Shown: positions 1-9,735, counted from the stretch's first letter. The stretch: 64,000 nt of DNA from Lentilactobacillus kisonensis DSM 19906 = JCM 15041 (GCF_001434135.1 NZ_AZEB01000001.1:186001-250000); one strand, 5' to 3'. The notes: generated by a model from the sequence alone, not told the origin. Made by a program: numbers and translations.

Positions 1-1892
1 GGATCAGCAACTTTAAAATCGGGCAAACCAGATTGTTTCAATCCCGTAATGTCACCCTGGCCACGAAGCTCAAGGTCCTTTTGTGACAAAAAGAAACCAT
101 CGGTACTGCTGGAAATAGCCTTCATTCGCTTCTTGCCAATTTCATTTCTGGGATCGGCAATCAAAATACAATACGATTGTTTAGATCCCCGGCCAACCCG
201 ACCACGAAGCTGATGGAGTTGTGCGAGGCCAAAATGATCAGCGTCAAAAATTAACATTGTGTTAGCGTTGGCAACGTCAACACCAACTTCAATCACGGTA
301 GTCGCAACTAACACTTGAAATTGATTATCTTTAAAATCGGTCATTGCATCGTCTTTTTCTTGATTAGACATTCGCCCATGCAAAAGGCCCACTGTAAATT
401 TTGGCTCAAAAATAGCTTTGAATCGTTCAAAAATAGCCATTGCATTCTTCACATCAACAGCTTCTGATTCTTCGATTAGTGGCGTCACTACGTATACCTG
501 ATTGCCAGCTTCAAGCTGCTTTTTGACAAACCCTAAGGCCGAATCAGTTTTAGCCGAAGTGATCCAGGTAGTTTTAATTGGTTTGCGGCCCTTTGGCAGT
601 TCATCAATAACCGAAACATCCATATCACCATACATCGTAATCGCTAAGGTTCGCGGAATTGGCGTTGCCGTCATTGCAAGCATATTCGTGCTAGTTCCCT
701 TTTGGCGAAGCGCTTGGCGTTGGTTAACCCCGAACCGATGCTGTTCATCAATGACTGCCAGACCAAGATTTTGATAATCAACCTGATCTTGGAAAAGCGC
801 ATGAGTACCAACAATTAAGTTAACCTCACCACTTTGAATACTCGGTAACATCGCCCGTCTCGCTAAAGCAGAGGTGGCCCCGGTCAATAAGGCAATATTG
901 ATATCAAAATCGGCGAACATCTTAGCAAAGCTGTTTGCATGTTGTTCAGCCAAAATTTCGGTTGGTGCCATGATTGCCGCCTGTTTACCGGAACTAATTG
1001 CTGCTAGAATTGCAATTGCGGCGACAACGGTCTTGCCACTACCGACATCTCCTTGCAACAAGCGATTCATTTCGATTGGTCGTTTGAGGTCATGTAGAAT
1101 TTCATCCACAACTTTTTTCTGTGATTGTGTGAGTGAGAAGCTCAGACCCTGCTGAAAGTCGGTGATTTGTTTGGTGTCATAATCGATCGTTGCATGGGAG
1201 TCTGGTTTTCGATGGGTTGCTTTTAATATCTGAATTTTCATTGCAAATAAAAAAAACTCCATGAACTTTGCAGTTCGAAATGCTTTTTTAGCAGCAACGG
1301 GCGAATCTGGAAAATGAATATTCTTGATCGTATCATGAAAGCTTTCTAAACGGTATTTGCGGCGTAGCCAATCAGGAACGATGTCCACTAACTGGTTTTC
1401 ATACTGATTGAAAGCTAACTGGATTAATTGCTTAATCGTCGCCTGCTTAACGGCTTTGTTACTTGGATAAATTGAGTCATAGGTGTCACTTTTATCACCA
1501 TTTAAAACTTTCATTCCCTGAATCTGATTACGATTTTGGTTAAACGTTCCAAAGATGATAACCGCCGCTTCTAATACAAGCTGTTTTTTTAACCATGGCT
1601 GGTTGAAAAATGTCACCCCATAGATTTGATCGTTGATTTTTAACCGAAAACTTAATCGGCTTTTTTTACGACCGAAAAAAGTCAAAGTAGGTGCTGTAAT
1701 CACCTGACCCTTTACGGTCACTTTTTGACCATCAACGGCTGTTGAAAGGTCTTTTAACGATAGGTCATCATATCGGCGCGGAAAATACGTCAACAAGTCG
1801 TTAATCGTATTAATGCCAAGTTTATTAAGAGCAGTCAACCGTTTTTGACCAACTCCCTTTAAGACTGAAACTGAATCGACGAGACTGCTCAC
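1..1892 (-). CDS. recG: ATP-dependent DNA helicase RecG (3' end beyond window)
   Basis: RecG remodels stalled replication forks and Holliday junctions. About 630 codons are visible; the family is usually about 675-680 residues, so roughly the last 50 lie beyond the left edge. The N-terminal wedge/OB region is followed by a superfamily 2 helicase core. Walker A GDVGSGKT is near residue 282, the DEQH box near residue 382, and the motif VI stretch HQLRGRVGRG near residue 565. The start is a GTG at 1890-1892 preceded by GAGGGAAG; the nearby ATG is followed at once by a stop. It lies downstream of fakA, separated by a terminator-like hairpin. Identification is secure. Confidence 0.97.
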   Translation of the reverse strand, partial: MSSLVDSVSVLKGVGQKRLTALNKLGINTINDLLTYFPRRYDDLSLKDLSTAVDGQKVTVKGQVITAPTLTFFGRKKSRLSFRLKINDQIYGVTFFNQPWLKKQLVLEAAVIIFGTFNQNRNQIQGMKVLNGDKSDTYDSIYPSNKAVKQATIKQLIQLAFNQYENQLVDIVPDWLRRKYRLESFHDTIKNIHFPDSPVAAKKAFRTAKFMEFFLFAMKIQILKATHRKPDSHATIDYDTKQITDFQQGLSFSLTQSQKKVVDEILHDLKRPIEMNRLLQGDVGSGKTVVAAIAILAAISSGKQAAIMAPTEILAEQHANSFAKMFADFDINIALLTGATSALARRAMLPSIQSGEVNLIVGTHALFQDQVDYQNLGLAVIDEQHRFGVNQRQALRQKGTSTNMLAMTATPIPRTLAITMYGDMDVSVIDELPKGRKPIKTTWITSAKTDSALGFVKKQLEAGNQVYVVTPLIEESEAVDVKNAMAIFERFKAIFEPKFTVGLLHGRMSNQEKDDAMTDFKDNQFQVLVATTVIEVGVDVANANTMLIFDADHFGLAQLHQLRGRVGRGSKQSYCILIADPRNEIGKKRMKAISSSTDGFFLSQKDLELRGQGDITGLKQSGLPDFKVAD

Positions 1893-1920
1893 ATTACTTC
1901 CCTCACTTCAAAAATACAAA

Positions 1921-1953
1921 TAAAAGTTTGGTCAGTTAGTGACCAAACTTTTA
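1921..1953 (-). terminator. Intrinsic terminator between fakA and recG
   Basis: A 14-bp perfect stem (1921-1934 with 1940-1953) has a 5-base loop. On the minus strand it is followed by a T-rich tail. It sits just after the fakA stop and before the recG start, so it probably ends the yloU-fakA transcript and reduces read-through into recG. Confidence 0.75.
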
Positions 1954-1961
1954 ATGATTAC

Positions 1962-3677
1962 TTATTCAACGGAAATCAAGAATGGGTATACTGGTTGGTC
2001 ACCCTCGTGAACTTCAACCTCTAAATCTTCATCCATCTTGGCAACGGCTGTTTGGACTTTATCTGCCAAAGATTCACTGGCACCATCACCCCAAATAACG
2101 GTAATCGCTTCACTATCATCATCTAACATTTGGGAAACCATCTCAATGGTCGTTTGAACGAGATCTGCTCCGGTCGTGACAATATCACCATCGACAATGC
2201 CCATGAACTGGTCTTTTTTAATTGAGAAACCATTAATCTGGGTATCCCGAATTGCGGTGGTTACCTGACCAGACTTGACAGTCGGTAAATTGTCTTCCAT
2301 TGCTTCTTGGTTATCCTCAAGTGAACTCTCTGGGTTAAAACCAAGCATGGCGGTTATCCCCTGAGAGATCGTTTTCGAATGAACAATAACGGCGGGAATA
2401 TCAGCCACTTTTGCGGCTTGCTCAGCTGCTAGAAAAATATTTTTATTATTAGGTAAAACAATTGCTTTTTTTGCATGGGTATTATTAATTGCATTAACAA
2501 TGTCTTCGGTACTTGGATTCATCGTTTGGCCACCGCTAACGATGTTATTAACTCCGAGGCTGTTAAACAGCTTGTTAAGCCCCTTTCCTGATGAAACGGA
2601 AATAACCGCAATATCTGACACAGGTTTGTTGGTATTATTGAGATCTGCAGCCTTATCAATTGGTGAGGCTGCCTCTGTGGCATCTTCCTCGTCATTTTCA
2701 ATGATGGTCTCTTGCTGGAGACGCATATTATCAACTTTAACAGTTGCCAAATCACCAAACTCTTGACCCCAAGCAAGAACTTTACCGGGATGTTCCGTGT
2801 GGACATGGACCTTAACAATATCTTCGTCATTAACAACCAGCAATGAATCGCCTAATTTGGCAAGGTAATCATAAAAGGTTTGATAATCGAATTGATGATC
2901 GACTTCCCTGCCCTTACCGATCCGCACCATAATTTGGGTACAATAACCGTAGACGATATCTTCCGGGTTAAGCTTGCTTTGAACACTTTGATCAGCGGCA
3001 TGAATCATTTGATTCAATTCAGCGTCATTGGGTTGATGTTCACCACTTTGAGCCTCAGTTCGGCCATTTAAAACATCATCAAAGGCTTCAAGTACAAAAG
3101 CAAGGCCTTGACCACCAGAATCAACAACGCCCACCTGCTTTAAAATGGGAAGTAAATCAGGCGTCTTTTCTAGGGCAGCTTTAGAACTATCATAAATTGC
3201 GTCCATTACAGCCACAACGTCATTAGTCGTGCCAGCTTTTTTCTTGCCTGCTTGAGCCGCCATCCTGACAACTGTTAAGATTGTCCCTTCAGTAGGCTTC
3301 ATCACTGATTTGTAGGCAGTTTCTGTTCCGGCAACAAAAGCATCAGAAAGGTCTTGAGCGCTAAGTGTTTCCTTACCCTCAGTTGATCGCGAAAAGCCCC
3401 GAAAAATTTGGGATAAGATCACACCAGAGTTACCACGAGCACCCATCAATAGCCCTTTAGCCAGTGCACCAGCAAGATTACCAACGTTAGTGCTAACGTC
3501 CTTGTTAACGTATTTATAGCCACTTGCCATCGACAGGCTCATGTTGGTTCCAGTATCCCCATCTGGCACTGGAAAAACGTTTAATGAATTGATAAATTTA
3601 GAATTATTGTTTAATTTATTGGCTGCTGCTTGAACCATTGCCGTAAATTCGGTATTGGTAATTTTTGCTACTTTCAA
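1962..3677 (-). CDS. fakA: Fatty acid kinase catalytic subunit FakA (DhaL domain)
   Basis: FakA phosphorylates exogenous fatty acids bound to a FakB carrier so that they can enter phospholipid synthesis. The 571-residue length fits the family. The N-terminal DhaL kinase domain shows DGDTGTN at residues 39-45, whose aspartates bind Mg-ATP, followed by the Gly/Ser-rich ARGNSGVILSQ segment. The C-terminal half is the FakA-specific region. The start is a TTG with GGAGG eight bases upstream. It follows yloU by about 35 bases, the usual Firmicutes order. No FakB gene is in this window. Older annotations call it YloV or DAK-phosphatase domain protein. Confidence 0.93.
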   Translation of the reverse strand: MKVAKITNTEFTAMVQAAANKLNNNSKFINSLNVFPVPDGDTGTNMSLSMASGYKYVNKDVSTNVGNLAGALAKGLLMGARGNSGVILSQIFRGFSRSTEGKETLSAQDLSDAFVAGTETAYKSVMKPTEGTILTVVRMAAQAGKKKAGTTNDVVAVMDAIYDSSKAALEKTPDLLPILKQVGVVDSGGQGLAFVLEAFDDVLNGRTEAQSGEHQPNDAELNQMIHAADQSVQSKLNPEDIVYGYCTQIMVRIGKGREVDHQFDYQTFYDYLAKLGDSLLVVNDEDIVKVHVHTEHPGKVLAWGQEFGDLATVKVDNMRLQQETIIENDEEDATEAASPIDKAADLNNTNKPVSDIAVISVSSGKGLNKLFNSLGVNNIVSGGQTMNPSTEDIVNAINNTHAKKAIVLPNNKNIFLAAEQAAKVADIPAVIVHSKTISQGITAMLGFNPESSLEDNQEAMEDNLPTVKSGQVTTAIRDTQINGFSIKKDQFMGIVDGDIVTTGADLVQTTIEMVSQMLDDDSEAITVIWGDGASESLADKVQTAVAKMDEDLEVEVHEGDQPVYPFLISVE

Positions 3678-3711
3678 CTACTTGTCCTCCTTGGTCAATA
3701 TCAGTAATTAA

Positions 3712-4074
3712 TCAGTCGTTTAGTACTTGAACGCCTTGAACAATTACATTGACCGAATTTGCAGTTACTCCAAGCATGCTCTGCAGATTATATTTGACTT
3801 TTGCTTGAACGTTTTTAGAAATTTCAGAAATCTTATTACCGTATGCCACAACAATATAAACGTTAATTTCAATCTCATTATCGTGCTGTTTAACTTCAAC
3901 GCCCTTAAAATAATTTTCTCGATTTAAAATAACGTTCACGTTATCACGGATTTGGTTACGGCTAGCCATTCCGACCACACCATAATTATCAGTAGCGGCG
4001 CCACCAACAACATTTGCAATTACGTCGTTATCAATGTCCACCGTTCCAAACTTAGTCTTAATTTTGACGGCCAT
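3712..4074 (-). CDS. yloU: Asp23/Gls24 family envelope stress protein YloU
   Basis: This 120-residue protein has the Asp23/Gls24 fold: a short N-terminal strand region, a central VVGMA segment, and a C-terminal VNVIVQGV strand typical of the family. Asp23 of Staphylococcus is a membrane-associated cell-wall stress protein; the molecular role of YloU is not established. The ATG has AAGGAGG upstream. It is the first gene of the yloU-fakA pair and divergent from rpmB. A second family member (YqhY) is encoded at 24183-24626. Confidence 0.92.
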   Translation of the reverse strand: MAVKIKTKFGTVDIDNDVIANVVGGAATDNYGVVGMASRNQIRDNVNVILNRENYFKGVEVKQHDNEIEINVYIVVAYGNKISEISKNVQAKVKYNLQSMLGVTANSVNVIVQGVQVLND

Positions 4075-4214
4075 AAACTGCAGCCTCCTTAAGTTTAATC
4101 TCTATTACTTATAACGATAGTTAATATTACCACAATCACAGCAAAAACCAAAGTAAACTTAACTGGATAAGTCACTGGTGTCAAGTATAATTACTTGAAA
4201 GAAAAGTATTGCAA

Positions 4215-4243
4215 TGTCGGGGTAACTATGATAAATTGTTCTA
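4215..4243 (+). promoter_or_regulatory. Possible rpmB promoter
   Basis: A TTGCAA box and a TAAATT box are separated by 17 bases, about 55 bases before the rpmB start. Each matches four of six consensus positions, so this is a weak prediction. No better pair is obvious in the divergent yloU/rpmB intergenic region. Confidence 0.3.
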
Positions 4244-4298
4244 GTGTAATGAATCAGAAAGTAACACTAAAATTGCAGAGAAGGGAGATTTGTTACCC

Positions 4299-4484
4299 AT
4301 GGCTAAAGATTTTATTAATGGCAAGCGTACTCATTTTGGCAATAAGCGGTCACACGCTTTGAACTCAAGTCGTCGTAGCTGGAAGCCAAACTTGCAAAAA
4401 GTTCGGATCTTAGTTGACGGAAAGCCAAAGAAAGTATGGATTTCTGCTCGAACACTTAAATCAGGTAAAGTAACACGAGTATAA
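4299..4484 (+). CDS. rpmB: 50S ribosomal protein L28
   Basis: L28 is a structural protein of the large ribosomal subunit. The 61-residue product begins MAKDF, has the typical GKRT...GNKRSHALN region, and ends in a basic segment with [12 protein letters not shown]. The ATG at 4299 is chosen over an in-frame TTG at 4290 because the AAGGGAG Shine-Dalgarno sequence (4281-4287) would be too close to the TTG. The gene stands alone on the plus strand and ends in its own terminator. Confidence 0.97.
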   Translation: MAKDFINGKRTHFGNKRSHALNSSRRSWKPNLQKVRILVDGKPKKVWISARTLKSGKVTRV

Positions 4485-4492
4485 TACTCACG

Positions 4493-4517
4493 GATCGATT
4501 AGTAATCGGTCTTTTTT
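4493..4517 (+). terminator. rpmB intrinsic terminator
   Basis: An 8-bp stem (4493-4500 with 4504-4511, one G-U pair) with a 3-base loop is followed by six T residues, directly after the rpmB stop. Confidence 0.85.
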
Positions 4518-4532
4518 ATTGCCTACTTATAA

Positions 4533-4578
4533 AGAGCTAGCAACCGAAATCAATATCATGATTTCGGCTGCTAGCTCT
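4533..4578. terminator. Bidirectional hairpin between rpmB and thiN
   Basis: A long stem with one mismatch (left arm from 4533, right arm ending 4578) encloses a short loop. It lies between the convergent genes rpmB and thiN. T-rich sequence follows on the plus strand and a weaker T tract on the minus strand. Confidence 0.65.
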
Positions 4579-4632
4579 ATTTTGTTCATATAAACTGATC
4601 GAATGAACTTTTCAGATACATAACTTGCCTAT

Positions 4633-5295
4633 TTAGTTAAAACGATCAATATCCTTACTTTGAATCACACACATAACACCACTGGCAAATTTAAATCGTG
4701 CTTCATTACCCACAAATTCATTGCTAGCGAGTGAAATTGGCCGCTTGACCTGATAATCGTCAAGTCGATACTTTTCATCAAATAATGTCAGGTGCTCCAT
4801 AGGCGTTAACGCAACAAATGCCAAGTACTTTTTATCAGGTTCCTTGGAGATCGTGTAGTCTCCCGGCAAAAAGAACGTGATCGTATTTTGTTTATCAATC
4901 ATTCTGATCTTAGGAGCGTATTCCTTAAACCGTGGTTCAAGAACCATCCAAAGATTAGCTAAAAAATGATCAAGTCGGCCCCCCGTTGCACCATAGATAT
5001 CCAAGCGATCAGCATGATGTTCCTCAATTGCCACTTTAAGGCCTAACTGTGTATCAGTATCATCCTTTTCGGGAATTGATTGGCGAATATCACTTATATG
5101 GTCTTTTATTAGTTGAAATTCAGCTGGTTTGAGAGAATCGAAATCACCGATGGCAACTAACGGATCAATCCCCATATGAATGAGATGAAGGTTGCCGCGA
5201 TCAACGCCAATCCAATCGCCTTTAATTTGCCCGTTCTTTAATGCTTGTGGCCATAAGTCGATTGGGCCACCAACTAGCAAATTTAATAATTTCAT
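4633..5295 (-). CDS. thiN: Thiamine diphosphokinase
   Basis: The enzyme pyrophosphorylates thiamine to thiamine diphosphate using ATP. The 220-residue protein shows the family's GDFDS motif at residues 50-54, the EKDDTDT segment near 76-82, and GATGGRLDH at 102-110. The ATG abuts the rpe stop codon with no spacer, so translation is probably coupled. It is the last gene of the rsgA-rpe-thiN run, a standard Firmicutes cluster. No TPP riboswitch is visible. Confidence 0.95.
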   Translation of the reverse strand: MKLLNLLVGGPIDLWPQALKNGQIKGDWIGVDRGNLHLIHMGIDPLVAIGDFDSLKPAEFQLIKDHISDIRQSIPEKDDTDTQLGLKVAIEEHHADRLDIYGATGGRLDHFLANLWMVLEPRFKEYAPKIRMIDKQNTITFFLPGDYTISKEPDKKYLAFVALTPMEHLTLFDEKYRLDDYQVKRPISLASNEFVGNEARFKFASGVMCVIQSKDIDRFN

Positions 5296-5949
5296 TTATT
5301 TAGTCGCGTCCTTTAATGCTTGAATTCTTGATACTGGATCGGCATCATCAAAAACATAAGAACCGGCAACCGCAACGGTGGCGCCAGCTTGATATGCAGC
5401 CACAACGGTCGAATCATTAACGCCGCCGTCAATTTCAATATCAAAATCAAGTCCCTGGGATTTTTTGATTTCGTTTAGTTCAGCAATTTTCTTAACCGTT
5501 TCTGGTAGAAACTTTTGGCCACCAAAGCCAGGATTAACTGTCATTACTAGCACTTGATCGACCATATACAATACGGGAGTGATGGCAGCAACGGGAGTTC
5601 CTGGATTAATAACAACTTCTGCCTTGACCCCCTTATTCTTAATCATTTGTAAGGCTCGGTGAATATGTGGGGTTGCTTCGGTATGGACACCGATAATATC
5701 AGCACCCGCGTCAGCAAATGTATCAATATAACGTTCAGGTGATTGAACCATCATATGAACGTCAAGGGTAAGATCTGTAATTGGCCGAATGGCTTTGACC
5801 CAACCTGGACCATACGATAAGGCTGGAACAAATGCCCCGTCCATAATATCAATATGTAATAGTTCAGCACCACCCTTATCAACCATTTCGATATCTCTTT
5901 GAAGATTGACGTAATCAGCGCTCAAAATTGAAGGTGCAACTTTAATCAT
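5296..5949 (-). CDS. rpe: Ribulose-phosphate 3-epimerase
   Basis: Rpe interconverts ribulose 5-phosphate and xylulose 5-phosphate in the pentose phosphate or phosphoketolase route. The 217-residue TIM barrel starts MIKVAPSILSAD. It carries the metal and catalytic segments HIDIMDG, DVHMMV, MTVNPGFGGQ and EIDGGVN. I chose the ATG at 5949 because GTGAGGAAG upstream serves as its ribosome binding site; the longer in-frame GTG start lies inside that site. It sits between rsgA and thiN. Confidence 0.96.
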   Translation of the reverse strand: MIKVAPSILSADYVNLQRDIEMVDKGGAELLHIDIMDGAFVPALSYGPGWVKAIRPITDLTLDVHMMVQSPERYIDTFADAGADIIGVHTEATPHIHRALQMIKNKGVKAEVVINPGTPVAAITPVLYMVDQVLVMTVNPGFGGQKFLPETVKKIAELNEIKKSQGLDFDIEIDGGVNDSTVVAAYQAGATVAVAGSYVFDDADPVSRIQALKDATK

Positions 5950-5965
5950 AATTAACTTCCTCACT

Positions 5966-6856
5966 TTATTTTTTATAATTTGGTTTGCGATTCTTAATAT
6001 CCGTGTACAACTGTAAATAATTAGTATACCTAGATTCCATGATTATACCATCACTAACTTCCCGTTTCACTTCACAATCAGGCTCATTAACATGAACACA
6101 ACCCCGAAAACGACATTTAACTGAAGCCCGCTTAAATTCAGGAAAATAGTTGGCTAAGTCACGATAATCAATATCTAGTGTATCATACGATGAAAATCCT
6201 GGTGTATCCGCGATTAAACCAGTACCAACCTGAAGTAGGGCAACCTTTCTGGTTGTATGCTTTCCACGATTCAAAGCCGCAGAAATTTCGCCGGTCTTTA
6301 GATTAAGTTCCGGCGCCAAATGATTGAGCAATGTTGACTTACCAGCCCCAGTCTGACCCATAATGACGTTTTCCTTGCCAGCCAAAAGGGTTTGTAGTTC
6401 ATCTAATGATGAGTCATCAAAAGCCTGTTCTGGAAAAATAACGTCGTAGGGAATTGCCTGATAACCCATTGCAACCGTTTGGAGCTGATCACGTTGTGCG
6501 GTGCTCAAAAGGTCCGTTTTGGTGAAATAGATGATTGGCTTGATATGACTAATCTCAAGAGCAATTAATTGTCTATCTAATAGGTTACTGGAAAATTCTG
6601 GTTGGGTTGCAGCCGTCGCCACAATTGCCTGATCGATGTTAGCGATTGGCGGTCGAACTAATGAATTTTTTCGCGGCAACATCCTTAGAATATATCCCTT
6701 ATCGCCATCTTCAATTTGAAATTCAACGTCGTCACCAACTAATGGGGTTATTTTTCGTTTGCGAAAGTTTCCGCGGGCTCGGGTCCGGTAAACCTTACCA
6801 TCCGCATGAACATCGTAAAAACCACTTAGAGATTGAAAAATTTTACCTTTTATCAA
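5966..6856 (-). CDS. rsgA: Ribosome small subunit-dependent GTPase RsgA
   Basis: RsgA is a late 30S assembly GTPase that checks maturation of the decoding region. The 296-residue protein has an N-terminal OB fold and a circularly permuted GTPase domain: TKTD comes before the P-loop GQTGAGKST and then DTPG. The C-terminal zinc motif contains C-x4-C, His and a further Cys ([14 protein letters not shown]). The start is TTG with GAGGTG upstream. Its Bacillus orthologue CpgA is a reported PrkC target, and here it follows stp-stk, separated by a terminator. Confidence 0.95.
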   Translation of the reverse strand: MIKGKIFQSLSGFYDVHADGKVYRTRARGNFRKRKITPLVGDDVEFQIEDGDKGYILRMLPRKNSLVRPPIANIDQAIVATAATQPEFSSNLLDRQLIALEISHIKPIIYFTKTDLLSTAQRDQLQTVAMGYQAIPYDVIFPEQAFDDSSLDELQTLLAGKENVIMGQTGAGKSTLLNHLAPELNLKTGEISAALNRGKHTTRKVALLQVGTGLIADTPGFSSYDTLDIDYRDLANYFPEFKRASVKCRFRGCVHVNEPDCEVKREVSDGIIMESRYTNYLQLYTDIKNRKPNYKK

Positions 6857-6868
6857 TTAATCACCTCG

Positions 6869-6908
6869 AAAAAAAATTACTTCACCTTTCATTATAGGAG
6901 AAGTAACT
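6869..6908 (-). terminator. Terminator between stk and rsgA
   Basis: An 11- to 12-bp stem (6897-6908 with 6875-6886) is followed on the minus strand by a run of about eight T residues. It ends just before the rsgA ribosome binding site, so rsgA expression may depend on partial read-through or its own promoter. Confidence 0.75.
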
Positions 6909-6926
6909 TTAGTTTGCAGTAATTAA

Positions 6927-8993
6927 TTATTGTGAATCTTGAGTAACGTTGTTATCACGGAGAATTGTTTTCCCATCTCGAACGATTTTGTAACGGCCAA
7001 CCTCATTTTTAGTTAGCTTGAAAGGTAACATGACGGTCGTATCTTTGGTGATAACCATTTGTTTGTAAATGGTGTCAAAATCATGGTCATGGTCCTTCAG
7101 GTAAATAAAGACCACATTTTCGCTGCTGCCACTAGTTTGGGTAGCTTCAGAGCTATCGTCAGAATTAGTAGGTGCCGTCCCACTGTCATTACCTGCTAAA
7201 GGTTCTGAGCTGCTGGTAGCATCACTTTTTGCATCAAAGTACGGTATTGTTACCCGTACATTAAAGCTCTTTAGTGCATCTTTTTGACTACTTTTTGGTC
7301 CCCTGGACAGCCATACGGCAACGTTACCACCCTGCTGGATAATTTCATTAGCGCCTGGTGATTGCCGAACAACCTTGCCCTTAGGCTGGTCATTTGAATA
7401 AACATAGTCAAAGGTAGGATTGATTTCCTCCTTATTAGCGTAATTGACAACCTGGGCCTTTGTCATCCCCGTAAGGTCCTTTAGGGTAATTTGTTTAACC
7501 CCGGTCGAAACAACAAAGGTTAGTGTGTGTTTTGTTGGGGTTAATTTAGAACCAGACCTAAAGTCTTGTTGCAAAATTCGGCCTGCCTTAAAGGTTCCCG
7601 AAGGCGCATTTCGTTTGCGAATCTTAAACCCTTCTTGCTGCAGCCGTTGCTTAACTAAATTATAATTTTGACCAACGTAGTTACCAACCCTAACCTTTCT
7701 TGGACCAGAACTGACAACAAGCGCTACCTTCGTATTTTTCTTAACTTTAGTGTTTTCAGTTGGACTGGACGAAATGATTCGGTTACGATCAATCTTATCG
7801 CTGCTGTGATAACGAACTTTGCCAACTTGGAGACTGGCAGATTGGAGCTTTTGAGTAGCTTCACTTTCCGTCGTGCCTGTAATGACCGGCACCCTCGTTC
7901 GCCCACTTGCAGTGACGACCATAATGAATGTGATTAAAAGAACGAGCAGAGCCAAGACTGACGCGATAATAATTCGCCGCCGCTTTTTCTTCTTATTGGT
8001 CGCCTTCTTTGGCGTTTTATCTTTTTTAATTGTCCCAACTGATTCGTCTCGTTTATTGGTATCATTCTTAGCGGCAGCCGCATCGGATAATGGTGGAAAT
8101 GGCATCACCCTTGTTTCCTCGTTAGGATCCGTATGATGTTCCGGAATCACAAACCTTGGCTCATTCGCCCGTGAGCGGTCTAGTGACGTATTTAAATCAT
8201 CAGCCAGCTGGTCCACGTTAGCATAGCGGTCTTTAGGGTCCTTGGTGGTTGCCTTTAACACGACGTTTTCCATTGCTTGGGGAATTCGTGGGTCAAAGTC
8301 ACGAACTGATGGGATGGCTTGTTGAGAATGTTTAATCGCAATAGAAACAGCCGTGTCGCCAGTAAATGGTACTTTTCCCGTTAATAATTCGTACAAGATA
8401 ATTCCCAGAGAATAAATATCAGATTGCTGTGTTGCCATTTGTCCCTTAATTTGCTCGGGGGATAAATAATGAATTGACCCAATAATGGAGCGGGTCTGAG
8501 TCATGGTGTCTTCAGTCCCGGCTCTCGAAATACCAAAATCAGTGATCTTAATATAACCATTCTTATTAACCAGGATGTTTTGAGGCTTTAAATCTCGATG
8601 AATAATATTATGCCGATGAGCTTCACTAACTGCGGAACATATCTGTTCCATAATATTAACAACTTCAGCATATGGAATGGGAAAATGATCGTTAATGTAC
8701 TTTTTAAGGTCTTCGCCGTCGATGTACTCCATCACCAAGTACTGCATCCCTTCAACTTCATCAACATCAAAGATGCCGACAATGTGGGGATTATCTAGTT
8801 GAGTCGCAGCCATGGCCTCGTGCTGGAACCGCTTTTTAGCTTGGGGATTATCCCGGAAATCTAGCCTTAAGAGCTTAACGGCCACTTTACGCTTTAAAAT
8901 CAAGTCTTCAGCAAGGTACACATCGGCCATTCCGCCCTCACCTAAACGATCAATAATTTCATAGCGTCCATTTAATACATAGCCCTTATTCAT
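6927..8993 (-). CDS. stk: PASTA-domain Ser/Thr protein kinase (PrkC/Stk type)
   Basis: This membrane eukaryote-like kinase senses peptidoglycan fragments or lipid II and controls wall growth and division. The 688-residue protein has a cytoplasmic kinase domain (G-loop GEGGMADVY at 18-26, Lys40, HRDLKPQN, DFG, SPEQ), a Lys-rich juxtamembrane segment, one transmembrane helix, three extracellular PASTA repeats, and a Ser/Thr-rich linker with a C-terminal domain. I chose the ATG at 8993: GGAGGTG lies upstream and it overlaps the stp stop by eight bases. Paired kinase and phosphatase genes are standard. Confidence 0.96.
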   Translation of the reverse strand: MNKGYVLNGRYEIIDRLGEGGMADVYLAEDLILKRKVAVKLLRLDFRDNPQAKKRFQHEAMAATQLDNPHIVGIFDVDEVEGMQYLVMEYIDGEDLKKYINDHFPIPYAEVVNIMEQICSAVSEAHRHNIIHRDLKPQNILVNKNGYIKITDFGISRAGTEDTMTQTRSIIGSIHYLSPEQIKGQMATQQSDIYSLGIILYELLTGKVPFTGDTAVSIAIKHSQQAIPSVRDFDPRIPQAMENVVLKATTKDPKDRYANVDQLADDLNTSLDRSRANEPRFVIPEHHTDPNEETRVMPFPPLSDAAAAKNDTNKRDESVGTIKKDKTPKKATNKKKKRRRIIIASVLALLVLLITFIMVVTASGRTRVPVITGTTESEATQKLQSASLQVGKVRYHSSDKIDRNRIISSSPTENTKVKKNTKVALVVSSGPRKVRVGNYVGQNYNLVKQRLQQEGFKIRKRNAPSGTFKAGRILQQDFRSGSKLTPTKHTLTFVVSTGVKQITLKDLTGMTKAQVVNYANKEEINPTFDYVYSNDQPKGKVVRQSPGANEIIQQGGNVAVWLSRGPKSSQKDALKSFNVRVTIPYFDAKSDATSSSEPLAGNDSGTAPTNSDDSSEATQTSGSSENVVFIYLKDHDHDFDTIYKQMVITKDTTVMLPFKLTKNEVGRYKIVRDGKTILRDNNVTQDSQ

Positions 8994-9735
8994 CGGTTGA
9001 CACCTCCGAATCATACTGAGCAATCAAAACGGTGATATTGTCTAACCCCCCGTTTTGATTAGCGGTGGCCACCAATAAATCGCACTTAGTCTGCAAGTTT
9101 TCATCCATCGCCAAAACTTTCTCAATCTCGTTATCAGTAACCATATTGGTCAATCCATCCGTACAGAGGAGAATTTGATCTTTGGGTGCTGCCACATAAG
9201 GCTTAAAATCAGCCGCAGAATCGTTATTAATGCCAAGACTCTTAGTGATGATATTTTTATACGGGTTATTTCTGGCTTCATCAGGTGTTAAATCGCCATG
9301 TTTAACGAGTTCATTCACATAAGAATGGTCTTCAGTGATTTGTGTTAATTGGCCATTAGCATATACATACCCCCGACTGTCGCCAATGTTAGCAATCAAA
9401 CTTTGCTTACCATCAATTAATGCAGCAACAATTGTGGTTCCCATTCCTTCAAGTCGGCTGTCAGTATTGGATTCTTTAATGATTGTGCTGTTTTCTTCGG
9501 TTAGTTTATTTTCAAACCAGGTCTCCAACTCGTCCAAACTCTCAATGGACGTGCTTTTGAAGCTTTCACCAAAATGGGTAACAACCATTTGAGATGCAAC
9601 CTCACCGGCGTTATTCCCGCCAATACCATCTGTAATGATCGCTAAAACCAATCCCTTTTTATTTGAAAATGAACCGACAGCATCTTCGTTCTTATCACGA
9701 ACTTTGCCTGTCGATGATTGATACGCAATTTGCAT
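8986..9735 (-). CDS. stp: PP2C-type protein phosphatase Stp (PrpC)
   Basis: Stp dephosphorylates Stk and its substrates. The 249-residue PPM fold shows the metal-binding segments RDKNEDA near the N-terminus, TDGIGGNNAGE, GDSRGY, LLCTDGL and DNITV near the C-terminus. The ATG at 9735 is preferred over an in-frame TTG three codons upstream because GGAG is nine bases before it. It overlaps stk and follows rsmB by about 14 bases, which places it in the priA-fmt-rsmB-stp-stk operon. Confidence 0.95.
   Translation of the reverse strand: MQIAYQSSTGKVRDKNEDAVGSFSNKKGLVLAIITDGIGGNNAGEVASQMVVTHFGESFKSTSIESLDELETWFENKLTEENSTIIKESNTDSRLEGMGTTIVAALIDGKQSLIANIGDSRGYVYANGQLTQITEDHSYVNELVKHGDLTPDEARNNPYKNIITKSLGINNDSAADFKPYVAAPKDQILLCTDGLTNMVTDNEIEKVLAMDENLQTKCDLLVATANQNGGLDNITVLIAQYDSEVSTDE

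Noticed and set aside
502-1155. Plus-strand open frames within recG
   Set aside because: They are antisense to conserved RecG motifs, lack ribosome binding sites and have no recognisable product; the same applies to other antisense frames within core genes.
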